Notes: a model not told the origin generated them from the sequence alone. A stretch of 64,000 nucleotides of DNA from Stenotrophomonas rhizophila (GCF_003751305.1 NZ_RJKV01000001.1:1159586-1223585); one strand, 5' to 3'. Positions 1-9,843 are shown, numbered from the stretch's first letter. Made by a program: numbers and translations.

Positions 1-1
1 G

Positions 2-76
2 GAAGAGGCTGGCTACACCTTCACCCTGGGATCGCTGGCCGACCGCCCGGCGCCGCAGCCGGTGCGCTTCCGCTGA
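2..76 (+). CDS. 3' end of an unrecognised protein (truncated by window edge)
   Basis: Only the last 24 codons are inside the window. They read EEAGYTFTLGSLADRP and end FRF-like with a TGA at 74-76. The frame is open from the first base. The residues are too few to assign a family. It points the same way as the AraC gene and opposite to the GNAT gene that follows. Confidence 0.5.
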   Translation, partial: EEAGYTFTLGSLADRPAPQPVRFR

Positions 77-130
77 CGCCGGTCAACGGCGTCGCATTCA
101 TTCTCGATCCAACATCCCGCGACCGCGTGT

Positions 131-619
131 TCAGTCGACGCGGTCGGCGGCCACGCTGCGGACCATGATCCGGACCGGCATGCCCGCGGCATGCCGCAGC
201 GATTCCAGCGGTGCCCAACCCAGCCGGCGGTACAGGCCGCCATCATCGGCTTCGGTCTGCAGGTAGATGTCCCGCACGCCAAGGGTCCTGCCACGCGCCA
301 GCAGTTCCGCAATGACCGCCTCGGCCAGGCCGCGGCCGCGATGGTCCGGGTGGACATAGACGCCCCCCAGCCAGTGCAGCCGTTCGGGGCGCTCCGTGCG
401 TTCATGGAATTTGAGCTGCGCGGCAGCGACCGGGACCTCGCCCTCCAGTACCACCAGCAGCAGGGGCAGCTCGTCGTCCTGCAGGAAGACTTCCAATCGC
501 TGCTGCTCGTCCAGCACGGTGACTCCGGCAACGTGGCTGCCCCATTCCTGGAAATACCATGCGGCGATGACCGGCAACAGCTCGGGGCGATCACTCAAGG
601 GGACGATGCTGCAGGCCAC
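131..619 (-). CDS. GNAT-family N-acetyltransferase
   Basis: A 162-residue protein with the GNAT fold. The acetyl-CoA pyrophosphate-binding motif HPDHRGRGLA lies at residues 90-99, after a predicted beta strand LGGVYV, and is followed by a helix. The C-terminal part (YLQTEADDGGLYRRLGW) matches the usual beta5-alpha4 region, where an aromatic residue sits near the CoA thiol. The length is typical of a single-domain GNAT. It probably transfers acetyl from acetyl-CoA to a small molecule or protein amine in the cytoplasm, but the acceptor cannot be read from sequence. It stands alone, convergent to the truncated gene at the left edge and divergent from the AraC gene. Confidence 0.85.
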   Translation of the reverse strand: MACSIVPLSDRPELLPVIAAWYFQEWGSHVAGVTVLDEQQRLEVFLQDDELPLLLVVLEGEVPVAAAQLKFHERTERPERLHWLGGVYVHPDHRGRGLAEAVIAELLARGRTLGVRDIYLQTEADDGGLYRRLGWAPLESLRHAAGMPVRIMVRSVAADRVD

Positions 620-708
620 GGCGAACGCTCCATGTTGTACGGGTCGGCTGCCATGGTACTCGTAGCCGCGGCTTGCGGTGCTCTTCGCTCTGCGCGCAGA
701 CTATCGCC

Positions 709-1398
709 ATGCACGCCAGCGCCTGCCACCTGCGGTGTTACGGAAGGTCCAGTGATGTGGACCGGCATGACTTTGCGCAGTGGGTGCTGCCGCTGCGAGG
801 GGATCTGGATTTCGACGTGGATGCGTTTGGCGGTCGGCTGGATGTCATGCAGGGGGCGTTTGTTGCACCCGGGGAAGGACACGCGCAGACCGGCGATGGC
901 GATCATCTGATGCTGATCGTCGATTGCCCGGCCGGGCTGATCGATGACCACACCCTTGAGCATCTGCGCCGCCAGCGGTGGCTGGCACTGCCGAAGAAAC
1001 TGCGGCAACGCTTGGCCGGCGCGTCCGCGCACGCCAGCGACGATCTGCTCGCAACCTTGCTTCAGCAGTACGCACCTGCCGGCAGCGCGGCACGCCTGCA
1101 TGCGCTGTGCACGCAGCTTTCGGCCAACCCCGGCGCGGACTGGAACGTGGCCCGCATGGCGGCACGGGTCGGTATCAGCGGCAGCCGCCTGCACGCGGCG
1201 TTCGTCCAGGAATTCGGGGTGCCGCCGCAGGCCTGGTTGAGTGCCTGCCGGCTGCGCTGGGCCAAGCATCGGCTGCTCACCAGCACCGACAGCATCGCTG
1301 CCATCGCGCTGGATGCCGGGTACTCCGAGCACAGTGCGTTGACCCGTGCCCTGCGCCGGGAAACCGGGCTGACCCCGCAGGCCTTCCGCAGGCAGTAG
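709..1398 (+). CDS. AraC-family transcriptional regulator
   Basis: A 229-residue protein. Residues about 10-100 form a cupin-like sensor half (APGEGHAQTGDGDHLMLI). Residues about 146-229 carry two helix-turn-helix motifs of the AraC/XylS type; VARMAARVGISGSRLHAAF is the first, and the signature-like end is IALDAGYSEHSALTRAL ... TGLTPQAFRR. I chose the ATG at 709 because the upstream in-frame residues (673 onward) do not resemble the family. It is followed in the same direction by a DMT-family exporter 66 bases downstream, the usual arrangement of a regulator beside its target. The ligand is unknown. Confidence 0.85.
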   Translation: MHASACHLRCYGRSSDVDRHDFAQWVLPLRGDLDFDVDAFGGRLDVMQGAFVAPGEGHAQTGDGDHLMLIVDCPAGLIDDHTLEHLRRQRWLALPKKLRQRLAGASAHASDDLLATLLQQYAPAGSAARLHALCTQLSANPGADWNVARMAARVGISGSRLHAAFVQEFGVPPQAWLSACRLRWAKHRLLTSTDSIAAIALDAGYSEHSALTRALRRETGLTPQAFRRQ

Positions 1399-1464
1399 TC
1401 TGGGTCAAGACGCCGTGGCACGCTGCTCCTACACTGCGCGGCCAATGCACACGCACGAGCCGCA

Positions 1465-2412
1465 ATGAAACGATCAATGGGAGTGGGCATCGCCAACGGC
1501 ATTGCCGCCGGCGCGCTGTGGGGCGTGGTGTTCCTGGCCCCGGCGATGCTGCACACCTTCACTGCGGTGCAACTCTCAGCGGGCCGTTATCTGATCTACG
1601 GCCTGATTGCCGTGATTCTGCTCGCGCCGCGCTGGCGCCAGCTCAAGGACCGGCTCAGCTGGCCCGAGTGGCGAGGCCTGTTATGGCTGAGCCTGGCCGG
1701 CAACCTGGTCTACTTCCTGCTGCTGGCCAATGCCGTGCAGTGGGCCGGTGGTGCGGCCGCCTCGCTGATCGTGGGATTGATTCCGGTCGTGGTGACACTG
1801 GCGGGTGTACGCGAGGAGGGTGCCGTGCCGCTTCGGCGCCTGGCCCCGGCGCTGCTGTTGTGCCTGCTGGGTGTGGCGCTGGTGGGCTATGAGGCCCTGA
1901 TGGCGGAACACGCGCAGGGCTCGGCGGGGCGTAGACTGCTCGGGCTGCTGTGCGCGGTCGGGGCGCTGTTGTCGTGGGCGGTGTATTCCATCGGCAACAG
2001 CCGCTGGCTGGCGCGCCGCCCGGATCTGTCCGGCCATGACTGGTCGCTGCTGACCGGCATCACCACCGGCGGACTCGCCCTGGTGCTGGTGCCGAGTGCG
2101 TTTCTGACCAGCGCGACGGTGCATCCGTCCGGTGAGTGGCTCAACTTCTGGCTGATCAGTGCGGGCGTGGCGGTGGTCGCCTCGGTGCTCGGCAATGCCT
2201 GCTGGAACCGCGCCAGCCGCAACCTGCCGCTGACCCTCACCGGGCAGATGATCGTTTTCGAAACGTTGTTTGCGCTGTTGTATGGCTTCGCCTGGCAGCA
2301 GCGCTGGCCGACGCTGATGGAAACGGTCGCCATTGTCTGCCTGGTGTCTGGCGTGCTGATGTGCGCGCACGCGCATCGGCCACCTGCGGCGGTGGCGGAG
2401 CATGTGGGGTAG
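1465..2412 (+). CDS. DMT-superfamily (EamA) transporter
   Basis: A 315-residue integral membrane protein with about ten hydrophobic segments arranged as two EamA repeats. The first repeat begins at GIANGIAAGALWGVVFLAPA and the second at about residue 160 (LLGLLCAVGALLSWAVYSIG). Length and topology fit drug/metabolite exporters such as those for amino acids or nucleosides. The substrate cannot be inferred. It sits just after an AraC-type regulator, which probably controls it. The stop codon TAG is followed by a short GC-rich inverted sequence (GCAGG..CCTGC) that may aid termination. Confidence 0.85.
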   Translation: MKRSMGVGIANGIAAGALWGVVFLAPAMLHTFTAVQLSAGRYLIYGLIAVILLAPRWRQLKDRLSWPEWRGLLWLSLAGNLVYFLLLANAVQWAGGAAASLIVGLIPVVVTLAGVREEGAVPLRRLAPALLLCLLGVALVGYEALMAEHAQGSAGRRLLGLLCAVGALLSWAVYSIGNSRWLARRPDLSGHDWSLLTGITTGGLALVLVPSAFLTSATVHPSGEWLNFWLISAGVAVVASVLGNACWNRASRNLPLTLTGQMIVFETLFALLYGFAWQQRWPTLMETVAIVCLVSGVLMCAHAHRPPAAVAEHVG

Positions 2413-2505
2413 GGCAGGCCCTGCTGCGCTTGAATGGTCACATTCGCAACTTTTTGGCCGACGTTCGCAGCGGTTTACGTGCCGCCATCTTTTGCAGCGC
2501 AGCAC

Positions 2506-2532
2506 TTGACAAGCAGGGCGGTGGCGTAGTTT
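2506..2532 (+). promoter_or_regulatory. Candidate promoter of the thr leader and thrABC
   Basis: A perfect -35 hexamer TTGACA lies at 2506-2511. A weak -10 TAGTTT lies at 2527-2532 with a 15-base spacer. Transcription would then start near 2539-2540, only two or three bases before the ATG of the leader peptide at 2542. No Shine-Dalgarno sequence precedes that ATG, so the leader may be translated as a leaderless mRNA. The -35 is clear; the -10 assignment is tentative. Confidence 0.5.
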
Positions 2533-2541
2533 TCTTGCCCC

Positions 2542-2670
2542 ATGGTCATCCCCGCCGCCCACGTCAGCCTGCTCCTTCCCGCCTCCGCGGGCGGCCAGGC
2601 CGTGTCGACCGGTACCACCATCATTACCACCGCCACCACTCGCCCGGTGCGGCCCGTCGTCTTCGCGTAA
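2542..2670 (+). CDS. thrL: thr operon leader peptide
   Basis: A 42-codon open frame ending in TAA, placed 89 bases before thrA. Residues 23-33 read TGTTIITTATT: seven threonines and two isoleucines in eleven codons. That composition is the hallmark of a threonine/isoleucine attenuation peptide, as in enterobacterial ThrL (known from the family). Ribosome stalling on these codons when charged Thr- or Ile-tRNA is scarce would change folding of the RNA downstream and raise thrABC expression. The peptide is about twice as long as E. coli ThrL, because of a non-repetitive first half. It is too short for ordinary gene finders and is probably missing from automatic annotations. Confidence 0.85.
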   Translation: MVIPAAHVSLLLPASAGGQAVSTGTTIITTATTRPVRPVVFA

Positions 2671-2684
2671 TTTCCGAAAACCAC

Positions 2685-2743
2685 GGCCCCGCACCCAGAT
2701 CAGGTGGCGGGGGAAACTCTCACATCTGATATGACGCGGGGCC
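2685..2743 (+). promoter_or_regulatory. Alternative RNA hairpins of the thr attenuator
   Basis: Two mutually exclusive pairings share one strand. Pairing 1 joins CCCCGCACC (2687-2695) with the GGTGGCGGGG segment (2703-2712), with one bulged G. Pairing 2 joins GGCCCCGC (2685-2692) with GCGGGGCC (2736-2743), an 8-bp perfect match that ends about 7 bases before the thrA ribosome binding site. The layout after a Thr-rich leader peptide is that of an attenuator. Neither stem is followed by a U-run, so this may act by Rho or by masking translation rather than by a classical intrinsic terminator. Confidence 0.5.
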
Positions 2744-2759
2744 TCCCATCGAGGTCAGC

Positions 2760-5282
2760 ATGTCTTCTGTCGCCGCTTCCGCTCCCCCCTCCGCCCAGCC
2801 GGCCGTCTCCGTTGCATCGCGGGCCGGCGTGACCACTGTGGTCCACAAGTTCGGTGGGACCTCGGTGGCCGATGCCGAGCGCTATCGCCACGTCGCCCAG
2901 TTGCTGCTGGCGCGCGAGGAAGCGATGCAGGTCACCGTGGTCTCGGCCATGAAGGGCGTCACCGATGCGCTGATCGGCGTCGCCACCTTGGCAGCGGAAG
3001 ATGGCTCGGCCTGGCGCGAACAGTGGCACGGGTTGCGCGCACGCCACCGCGGTGCGGCGGTTGCCTTGTTGGGCGAACACGCCGGGGCAACGGTGGAGTG
3101 GTTGGACCAGCGCTTCGACCAGTTGGCCGAGGTGCTGGGCGCGCTGGCGGTGATCGGTGGTCTGCCCACCGAAGTGCTGGATCGCGTGCAGGGCATGGGG
3201 GAGGTGTATTCGGCCCAGCTGCTCGGCAAGTACCTGCAGACGCTGGGCGAAGACTGCGCGGTGCTGGATGCGCGCGATGTGCTGGTGATCGAGCGCGGTG
3301 AACTGGGCGTGGATGTGGACTGGGTGCGCAGCGCCGAGCGACTGGCCCAGTGGCGCCTGCAGCATCCGCAATCGCGCATCGTGGCAACGGGTTTTGTCGC
3401 CCGCGACCGCCAGGACCGCATCACCACGCTGGGCCGCAACGGCAGCGACTACTCCGGCGCGATCTTCGCCGCCTTGTTCAATGCCGACGAACTGCACATC
3501 TGGACCGACGTGGACGGCGTACTCTCGGCCGACCCGCGGGTAGTGCCCGAGGCGGTCCAGCTGGAAGCGCTGAGCTACGACGAAGCCTGCGAGCTGGCCT
3601 ATTTCGGCGCCAAAGTGGTGCACCCCCAGACGATGTCGCCAGCGATCGAGCGCGGCCTGCCGATCATCATCCGCAACACCTTCCATCCGGACCATCCGGG
3701 CACGCGTATCACCGCCGAGCGCACCGTTTCGGGTCCGATCAAGGGTCTGACCCTGAGCCCGGACCTGGCGGTGATCAACCTGGAAGGCACCGGCCTGATC
3801 GGTGTGCCCGGCACGGCCGAGCGGGTGTTCGCGGCGCTGCGCAATGCGCATGTGTCGGTGGTGATGATCTCGCAGGGCTCCTCCGAGCACTCGATCTGCT
3901 GCGTGGTGAAGCAGGCCGAGGCCGTGCGGGCGCGTGAATCGCTGCTGCAGGCGTTCGCGCATGAGTTGAGCCTGGGCCAGGTGCAGCGCGTGCAGTTGAC
4001 CGACAACGTGAGCGTGTTGGCCGCCGTGGGCGATGGCATGGCCGGCCAGCCCGGCGTGGCCGCGCGCCTGTTCGAGTCGCTGGGCCGCGCGCAGGTGAAT
4101 ATCCTGGCGATCGCGCAGGGCTCGTCGGAGCGCAACATCTCGGTGGCGGTGGACAGCCGCCATGCGACCAAGGCCCTGCGCGCGGCGCACGCCGGGTTCT
4201 GGCTGTCGCCGCAGACATTCTCGGTCGGTGTGATCGGCCCGGGCAACGTCGGTGCGGCGTTGCTCGATCAGCTGCAGGCGGCCCAGGTGCAGCTGCTCGG
4301 CCGCGCGAATGTGGATCTGCGTCTGCGTGCGGTGGCCTCGCGCACGCGCATGGTGCTGGACGAGCGCGGCCTGAAAGGTGACTGGCGCGCGGCGCTGTCC
4401 GGCCCGGCGCAGCCGAGTGATCTGGAGGCATTCACCGAGCATCTGCTCTCCGCCCATCTGCCGCACGCGTTGATCATCGACTGCAGTGGCAGCGCCGACG
4501 TAGCCGACCGCTACGCCGGCTGGCTGGCGGCGGGCATCCATGTGGTCACCCCGAACAAACAGGCCGGTGCCGGTCCGCTGGAGCGCTATCACGCGATCCG
4601 CGAGGCAGCGGCTGGCAGTGGCGCGCGCTTCCGCTACGAAGCCACGGTGGGTGCCGGGCTGCCGGTGATCACCACGCTGCGCGACCTGGTCGATACCGGC
4701 GACGAGGTGCTGGCGATCGACGGCATTTTCTCCGGCACGCTGGCGTGGCTGTTCAACAAGTACGACGGCCAGGTGCCGTTCTCCGAGCTGGTCAGCCAGG
4801 CACGTGGCATGGGCTACACCGAGCCGGACCCGCGTGATGACCTCTCCGGCGTGGATGTCGCGCGCAAGCTGGTGATCCTGGCGCGTGAGGCGGGCCGGGA
4901 GCTCAGCCTGGAGCAGGTGCGCGTGGAAAGCCTGGTGCCTGAGGCGCTGCGCCAGGCCAGCGTGGACGACTTCATGGCGGGCCTGCCCCAGATCGATGCG
5001 GTGTTTGCAGAGCGCCTGGCGGTCGCCAAGGCTGACGGCGCAGTTCTGCGTTACGTCGCGCGCCTGACCTCTGACGGTGCCGAAGTCGGTCTGGTCGCAC
5101 TGCCGGCCGGGCATGCCTTCGCCAACCTGCGCCTGACCGACAACGTGGTGCAGTTCACCACGCGCCGCTACTGCGACAACCCGCTGGTGGTGCAGGGGCC
5201 GGGCGCCGGGCCGGAGGTGACCGCCGCCGGTGTCTTCGCCGATGTGCTGCGCGTGGCGGTGGGTGAAGGAGCACGTCTGTGA
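2760..5282 (+). CDS. thrA: Bifunctional aspartate kinase / homoserine dehydrogenase I
   Basis: An 840-residue cytoplasmic enzyme catalysing the first and third steps from aspartate to threonine. The aspartokinase domain begins with HKFGGTSV at residues 29-36. Two ACT regulatory domains follow at about 320-470 ([32 protein letters not shown]). Homoserine dehydrogenase starts with the NAD(P)-binding loop GVIGPGNVG near 488 and contains the catalytic-region segment [16 protein letters not shown]. Length equals E. coli ThrA (about 820) plus a short N-terminal extension. GAGG seven bases upstream supports the ATG. It is first in thrABC, overlaps thrB by 4 bases, and is probably attenuated by the leader peptide. 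Confidence 0.97.
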   Translation: MSSVAASAPPSAQPAVSVASRAGVTTVVHKFGGTSVADAERYRHVAQLLLAREEAMQVTVVSAMKGVTDALIGVATLAAEDGSAWREQWHGLRARHRGAAVALLGEHAGATVEWLDQRFDQLAEVLGALAVIGGLPTEVLDRVQGMGEVYSAQLLGKYLQTLGEDCAVLDARDVLVIERGELGVDVDWVRSAERLAQWRLQHPQSRIVATGFVARDRQDRITTLGRNGSDYSGAIFAALFNADELHIWTDVDGVLSADPRVVPEAVQLEALSYDEACELAYFGAKVVHPQTMSPAIERGLPIIIRNTFHPDHPGTRITAERTVSGPIKGLTLSPDLAVINLEGTGLIGVPGTAERVFAALRNAHVSVVMISQGSSEHSICCVVKQAEAVRARESLLQAFAHELSLGQVQRVQLTDNVSVLAAVGDGMAGQPGVAARLFESLGRAQVNILAIAQGSSERNISVAVDSRHATKALRAAHAGFWLSPQTFSVGVIGPGNVGAALLDQLQAAQVQLLGRANVDLRLRAVASRTRMVLDERGLKGDWRAALSGPAQPSDLEAFTEHLLSAHLPHALIIDCSGSADVADRYAGWLAAGIHVVTPNKQAGAGPLERYHAIREAAAGSGARFRYEATVGAGLPVITTLRDLVDTGDEVLAIDGIFSGTLAWLFNKYDGQVPFSELVSQARGMGYTEPDPRDDLSGVDVARKLVILAREAGRELSLEQVRVESLVPEALRQASVDDFMAGLPQIDAVFAERLAVAKADGAVLRYVARLTSDGAEVGLVALPAGHAFANLRLTDNVVQFTTRRYCDNPLVVQGPGAGPEVTAAGVFADVLRVAVGEGARL

Positions 5283-6211
5283 GTGAGGGCAGCATGACGG
5301 AAGCACGCGCGTTTGCGCCGGCCTCGGTCGGCAACGTGGGGGTCGGGTTCGACATCCTGGGCCACGCCATCGAGGGCGTTGGCGATACCGTGACGGTGCG
5401 GCGCATTGAAGCGCGCGTGGTGCGCATCCAGGCGATCCGCGGCACCACGGTGGACCTGCCGTTGGTGGCCGAGGACAACACCGCCGGCGCGGCGTTGATC
5501 GCGCTGCATACCGCGCTGGATCTGCCGTTCGGCTTCGAGGTGGAGATCGACAAGGGCATCGCGCTGGGCTCGGGCATGGGCGGCTCGGCCGCGTCGTGCG
5601 TGGCGGCGCTGGTCGCGGCCAATGCGCTGTTGCCGCAGCCGTTGTCGCGCGAGGCGCTGTATCCGTTCGCGTTGACCGGCGAGGCGGTGGCCAGCGGTGG
5701 CCGCCATGGCGACAACCTCGGGCCGATGCTGCTGGGTGGCTTGGTACTGAGTACCGCGGACCGGCTGGTGCCGGTGCCGGTCCCCGCGGCCTGGCACAGC
5801 TTGCTGGTGCATCCCGAGGCGGTATTGGAGACCCGCCGCGCGCGCGCCGCGCTGCAGGGGCATTACGCCTTGGGCGAGTTCGTCGCGCAGAGCGCGAATC
5901 TGGCGCTGGTGCTCAGTGGCTGCTACACCGCTGATGCCGCGTTGGTCCGTGCCGGGCTGCGTGATGTGCTGGTCGAGCCGCGCCGTGCGGGTCTGATCAC
6001 CGGGTTCGCCGCCGCGCGCGACGCGGCGCTGGCGGCCGGGGCGATGGGCGCCAGTATTTCCGGCGCAGGGCCGAGCGTGTTTGCCTGGTTCGAGCAGCGT
6101 GATGCCGCCCTTGCCGCGCAGGCAGCCGTGCAACAGGCATTTGCCGAGGCCGGCTTTGACAGCCAGGGCTGGGTGTCGCCCTTGAATGCGCCCGCCGCGC
6201 GCTTGCTGTGA
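5279..6211 (+). CDS. thrB: Homoserine kinase (GHMP family)
   Basis: A 310-residue enzyme that phosphorylates homoserine with ATP. The GHMP phosphate-binding loop [14 protein letters not shown] lies near residues 96-109, and the C-terminal glycine-rich segment is [17 protein letters not shown] chose the GTG at 5279 because a perfect AAGGAG (5266-5271) sits 7 bases before it and it overlaps the thrA stop as GTGA. An ATG at 5294 would give a protein five residues shorter and has only a weak GAGGG. Coupled translation with thrA is likely. Confidence 0.95.
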   Translation: MSEGSMTEARAFAPASVGNVGVGFDILGHAIEGVGDTVTVRRIEARVVRIQAIRGTTVDLPLVAEDNTAGAALIALHTALDLPFGFEVEIDKGIALGSGMGGSAASCVAALVAANALLPQPLSREALYPFALTGEAVASGGRHGDNLGPMLLGGLVLSTADRLVPVPVPAAWHSLLVHPEAVLETRRARAALQGHYALGEFVAQSANLALVLSGCYTADAALVRAGLRDVLVEPRRAGLITGFAAARDAALAAGAMGASISGAGPSVFAWFEQRDAALAAQAAVQQAFAEAGFDSQGWVSPLNAPAARLL

Positions 6212-6242
6212 CGCGTCCACTCTTTCTACTTTGGGATGTCCG

Positions 6243-7535
6243 ATGAAGTTCGTTTCCACGCGTCACGCTGCACCCGCCGTTTCACTGAGCCAGGCGCTCG
6301 CCGCTGGCCTCGCCCCGGACGGTGGCCTGTATGTCCCCGAACATCGCCCGCGCCTGCAGCACTGGTCGGCGCAGGGTTCTTTCGCGCAGACGGCTGCAGC
6401 CGTGCTGGCACCGTATTTCCATGACGATGCCCTGGAGAAGGCGCTGCCCGACGTGTGCGAGCAGGCCTTCAACTTCGATGCGCCACTGCGCCCCCTGGCG
6501 ACCGCCGATGACCATGTGCTGGAACTGTTCCATGGACCGACGGCCGCGTTCAAGGACTTCGGTGCGCGCTTCCTCGCGGCGTGTCTTGCCCGTCTGCAGG
6601 AAGGCCGGGAGCGTCCGCTGACGATCGTGGTCGCCACCTCCGGCGATACCGGGGCGGCCGTCGCCGCGGCCTTCCACCGGCAGCCGGGAATCCGGGTGGT
6701 GGTGCTGTACCCGGACGGCCGGGTTTCGCCACGTCAGGCGCATCAGCTGGGGTGCTTCGGCGACAACATCCACACGCTGCGCGTCGCCGGGTCGTTCGAC
6801 GATTGCCAGGCGATGGTGAAGCAGGCGCTGGGCGATCGCGAGCTGCAGGACGCGGTGCCGCTGAGCTCGGCCAACAGCATCAGCCTGGGGCGTTGGCTGC
6901 CCCAGATGAGCTACTACGCACACGCCGCGCTGGTCCATCAGGCACAGACCGGGCACGTGCTCAATCTGGTGATCCCGACCGGCAACCTCGGCAATGCGAT
7001 GGCGGCGATCCTGGCCCGTACGATGGGCCTGCCGTTGGGGCAGATCGCGCTGGCAACCAATGCCAACGATGTATTGCCGCGCTACTTCCACGGCGAGGTC
7101 TACAAGGCACAGACCAGCGTCGCCACCATCGCCAATGCGATGGACGTAGGTGCGCCGAGCAACTTCGAGCGGCTGCGCTGGCTCTACAACGACGACGACG
7201 CGGCACTGCGGGGCGCGTTCACTGCCGAAGCGGTGGATGACGCAGCCATCCGCGAACTCATCAAGCGGCGCCATGATCTGCATGGCGAGGTGTTCTGTCC
7301 GCATACGGCGACGGCGGTGGCGCGCCTGGAGCACCTGCGGGCCGCGGGTGCGCAGGGTCACTGGGCAGTCGCGGCGACGGCGCACCCGGCCAAGTTCGAG
7401 TCGGTGGTGGAACCGCTGATCGGGCAGGCGCTGGACGTACCGCCGGCCTTGGCCGCGCTGCTGGAGCGGCCGGCGCAGGCCGAAGCCTGCGCACCGGCGT
7501 ATGGGGCGCTGCGTGAGGTGCTGTTGCGCGGGTGA
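6243..7535 (+). CDS. thrC: Threonine synthase
   Basis: A 430-residue PLP enzyme converting O-phosphohomoserine to threonine and phosphate. The cofactor lysine is K104 in FHGPTAAFKDFGARF. The PLP phosphate-binding region includes IVVATSGDTGAAVAAAF. The N-terminus KFVSTRHAAPAVSLSQALAAG matches the long proteobacterial ThrC class. It is third in the thr operon, 31 bases after thrB, and ends 7 bases from the convergent FNR-type gene with no obvious terminator hairpin in between. Confidence 0.96.
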   Translation: MKFVSTRHAAPAVSLSQALAAGLAPDGGLYVPEHRPRLQHWSAQGSFAQTAAAVLAPYFHDDALEKALPDVCEQAFNFDAPLRPLATADDHVLELFHGPTAAFKDFGARFLAACLARLQEGRERPLTIVVATSGDTGAAVAAAFHRQPGIRVVVLYPDGRVSPRQAHQLGCFGDNIHTLRVAGSFDDCQAMVKQALGDRELQDAVPLSSANSISLGRWLPQMSYYAHAALVHQAQTGHVLNLVIPTGNLGNAMAAILARTMGLPLGQIALATNANDVLPRYFHGEVYKAQTSVATIANAMDVGAPSNFERLRWLYNDDDAALRGAFTAEAVDDAAIRELIKRRHDLHGEVFCPHTATAVARLEHLRAAGAQGHWAVAATAHPAKFESVVEPLIGQALDVPPALAALLERPAQAEACAPAYGALREVLLRG

Positions 7536-7542
7536 GGCGGGG

Positions 7543-8304
7543 TCAGTACGACTCGTCGGCCGAGAGCTTCTGCAGGCCGGCTTCGTCCAGGATCTCGACG
7601 GTGTTCAGATGGGGCAGGGCGATCAGGCCCTGCTGGCGCAGCTTGGTGAAGGTGCGGCTGACAGTCTCCATGGTCAGGCCGAGATGGTCGGCGATGTCGC
7701 CACGGCCCATCGGCAGGGTCACGCGCAGCCCCGGCTCACCGAGCAGCGCTTCGCGCGCGGCCAGGCGCAGCAGGAAATCGGCGACCTTCTCGGCCGGCTG
7801 CAGCCGGCCCAGCGCCATCGCGGCATCCTGCGCGGCATCCAGCTCCTGGCAGGCGCGCTGCAGCAGCTTGCGCTCCAGATGCGGGAAGCGCGAGCGCAGG
7901 TCCTTCATCTGCGGCAGGGCCACGCGGCAGACCCGGCTGTCGGCGATGGCCTCGATGTCGTAGCGGTGATGATCGCTGCCGCTCAAGCCCAGGAAGTCGC
8001 CAGGCAGCACGAACCCGCTGATCTGGCGGCGGCCATCTGCCAGCGTGCGGACCAGGCGCAGCGCACCGGCGGTAATCGTATAGACATGTTGGCGCGGCTC
8101 ACCGGCACGGGCCAGGGTGGACCCCAGCGGCAGTGCCTGGGACACGGTGACGCGTTCCAGCGCCTGCACTTCATCCGGCGAGAGCGCCGAGCAGACCGCC
8201 AGATGCCGTACCGAGCAATGCAGGCAGTCGCGCAGCGGCGAGCAACCGGGGGCGGCGGGGTCTTCAACAGCGGAAAGCGCGGTACCGGAGTGGGGCCGGG
8301 TCAT
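7543..8304 (-). CDS. fnr: FNR-type CRP-family transcriptional regulator
   Basis: A 253-residue regulator. Residues 21-38 hold four cysteines (C21, C27, C30, C38) and a fifth, C126, lies where E. coli FNR has its central ligand C122; four of these probably bind an oxygen-sensitive [4Fe-4S] cluster. A cNMP-type beta-roll occupies about 45-150. The C-terminal helix-turn-helix contains LTMETVSRTFTKL, whose E..SR pattern is that of FNR and predicts TTGAT-N4-ATCAA sites. The cysteine spacing (C-x5-C-x2-C-x7-C) differs from E. coli FNR. It is monocistronic, convergent with thrC. The expected role is switching genes for low-oxygen or denitrifying growth. Confidence 0.85.
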   Translation of the reverse strand: MTRPHSGTALSAVEDPAAPGCSPLRDCLHCSVRHLAVCSALSPDEVQALERVTVSQALPLGSTLARAGEPRQHVYTITAGALRLVRTLADGRRQISGFVLPGDFLGLSGSDHHRYDIEAIADSRVCRVALPQMKDLRSRFPHLERKLLQRACQELDAAQDAAMALGRLQPAEKVADFLLRLAAREALLGEPGLRVTLPMGRGDIADHLGLTMETVSRTFTKLRQQGLIALPHLNTVEILDEAGLQKLSADESY

Positions 8305-8445
8305 GTCAGGTCAGCAAGCGGGACCTGCCTATGATACGTCATGCCGCCATTGGCCCGGTCCCGATGCCCGGATGCGGCTCGTTGCGCTGGCTGCGGCTAG
8401 AATATGCCGCTCGCTCATCCCCCCGTTTCCGCAGGAGTCCCGCAA

Positions 8446-9843
8446 GTGATCAAGCCCCGTACGCCGCCCGGCATCATGGAACTGCTGCCGCGTGAGCAGA
8501 TCGCGTTCCAGCGCATGCTGGACGTCATCCGCCGCAACTACGAGCGGTTCGGGTTCCTGCCGGTGGAAACCCCGGTGTTCGAGCTGTCCGATGTGCTGCT
8601 GACCAAATCCGGTGGCGAGACCGAGCGCCAGGTGTATTTCGTGCAGTCCACCGGCGCGCTGGCCAATGCCGCCGAAGCCGAAGAAAAAGCGCTGCCCGAG
8701 CTGGCACTGCGCTTCGATCTGACCGTGCCGCTGGCGCGCTACGTCGCCGAGCACGAGCACGACCTGACCTTCCCGTTCCGCCGTTACCAGATGCAGCGCG
8801 TGTACCGCGGTGAGCGCGCCCAGCGGGGCCGTTTCCGCGAGTTCTACCAGTGCGACATCGATGTGATCGGCAAGGACGCGCTGAGCACCCGCTATGACGC
8901 CGAAGTGCTGGCGGTCATCCACGCGGTGTTCGCGGAGCTGCGCATCGGTGATTTCTCGGTGCAGCTCAACAACCGCAAGCTGATGCGTGGGTTCTTCGAA
9001 AGCCTGGGCGTGGCCGATGGCGAGCGCCAGCTGGCCGTGCTGCGCGAAGTGGACAAGCTGGACAAGCGCGGCGCCGATTACGTGCGCGAGACGCTGGTGG
9101 GCGAGGGCTTTGCGATTCCGGCCGAGCAGGTCGAGCGCATCCTGGCTTTCGTGGCCGTGCGTTCGAGCAGCCATGCCGACGCGCTGGCGCAGCTGGACGC
9201 GCTGTTGGTCGACGGCGGCGCCAGCGAGACGCTCAAGCAGGGCGTGGCCGAACTGCGCGAAGTGCTGCAGCTGGTCAAGGCGCTGGGCGTGCCGGAAACC
9301 GCGTACTGCCTGAACTTCTCGATCGCACGCGGCCTGGATTACTACACCGGCACCGTCTACGAGACCACGCTGACCGACCACCCGCAGATCGGCTCGATCT
9401 GCTCGGGTGGCCGTTACGAAGACCTGGCCAGCCACTACAGCAAGTCCAAGCTGCCGGGCGTGGGCATCTCCATCGGCTTGACCCGCCTGTTCTGGCAGCT
9501 GCGCGAAGCGGGCCTGATCGCCGGTATCGAGGACAGCAGCGTGCATGCGCTGGTGGCCCTGATGGATGACAACGGCCTGCCCGAGTCGCTGGATATCGCC
9601 CGTCGCCTGCGCGTGGGCGGCATCAATGCTGAAGTACAGATGGAGCCGAAGAAGATCGGCAAGCAGTTCCAGTACGCGGCCAAGGCCGGCATCCGTTTCG
9701 TCGTGCTGGCCGGTGAAGATGAGCTGGCGCGTGGCGTGGTGGCGGTCAAGGATCTGCTGCGCGAGCAGCAGTTCGAGGTCGCCCGCGACGAGCTGGCCAG
9801 CGCGCTGCAGGTCGAGCTGGAGCAGGCCAAGGCCATGGCATGA
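8446..9843 (+). CDS. hisS: Histidine-tRNA ligase
   Basis: A 465-residue class II aminoacyl-tRNA synthetase. Motif 2 is [18 protein letters not shown], the histidine-specific motifs include [12 protein letters not shown] and the SGGRYED segment, and motif 3 is [16 protein letters not shown]-terminal anticodon-binding domain follows at about 380-460. I chose the GTG at 8446, which has AGGAG 8 bases upstream; an in-frame ATG at 8404 would add fourteen unconserved residues. It overlaps the downstream lipoprotein gene by 4 bases (ATGA), and the histidine biosynthetic operon lies just beyond. Confidence 0.96.
   Translation: MIKPRTPPGIMELLPREQIAFQRMLDVIRRNYERFGFLPVETPVFELSDVLLTKSGGETERQVYFVQSTGALANAAEAEEKALPELALRFDLTVPLARYVAEHEHDLTFPFRRYQMQRVYRGERAQRGRFREFYQCDIDVIGKDALSTRYDAEVLAVIHAVFAELRIGDFSVQLNNRKLMRGFFESLGVADGERQLAVLREVDKLDKRGADYVRETLVGEGFAIPAEQVERILAFVAVRSSSHADALAQLDALLVDGGASETLKQGVAELREVLQLVKALGVPETAYCLNFSIARGLDYYTGTVYETTLTDHPQIGSICSGGRYEDLASHYSKSKLPGVGISIGLTRLFWQLREAGLIAGIEDSSVHALVALMDDNGLPESLDIARRLRVGGINAEVQMEPKKIGKQFQYAAKAGIRFVVLAGEDELARGVVAVKDLLREQQFEVARDELASALQVELEQAKAMA

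Noticed and set aside
2700-5306. An 868-codon open frame antisense to thrA
   Set aside because: Shadow of thrA codon usage; no motif; it would cover the thr leader and ribosome binding site.
8305-8445. FNR site in front of hisS or the FNR gene
   Set aside because: No TTGAT-N4-ATCAA or near variant is present in this gap.
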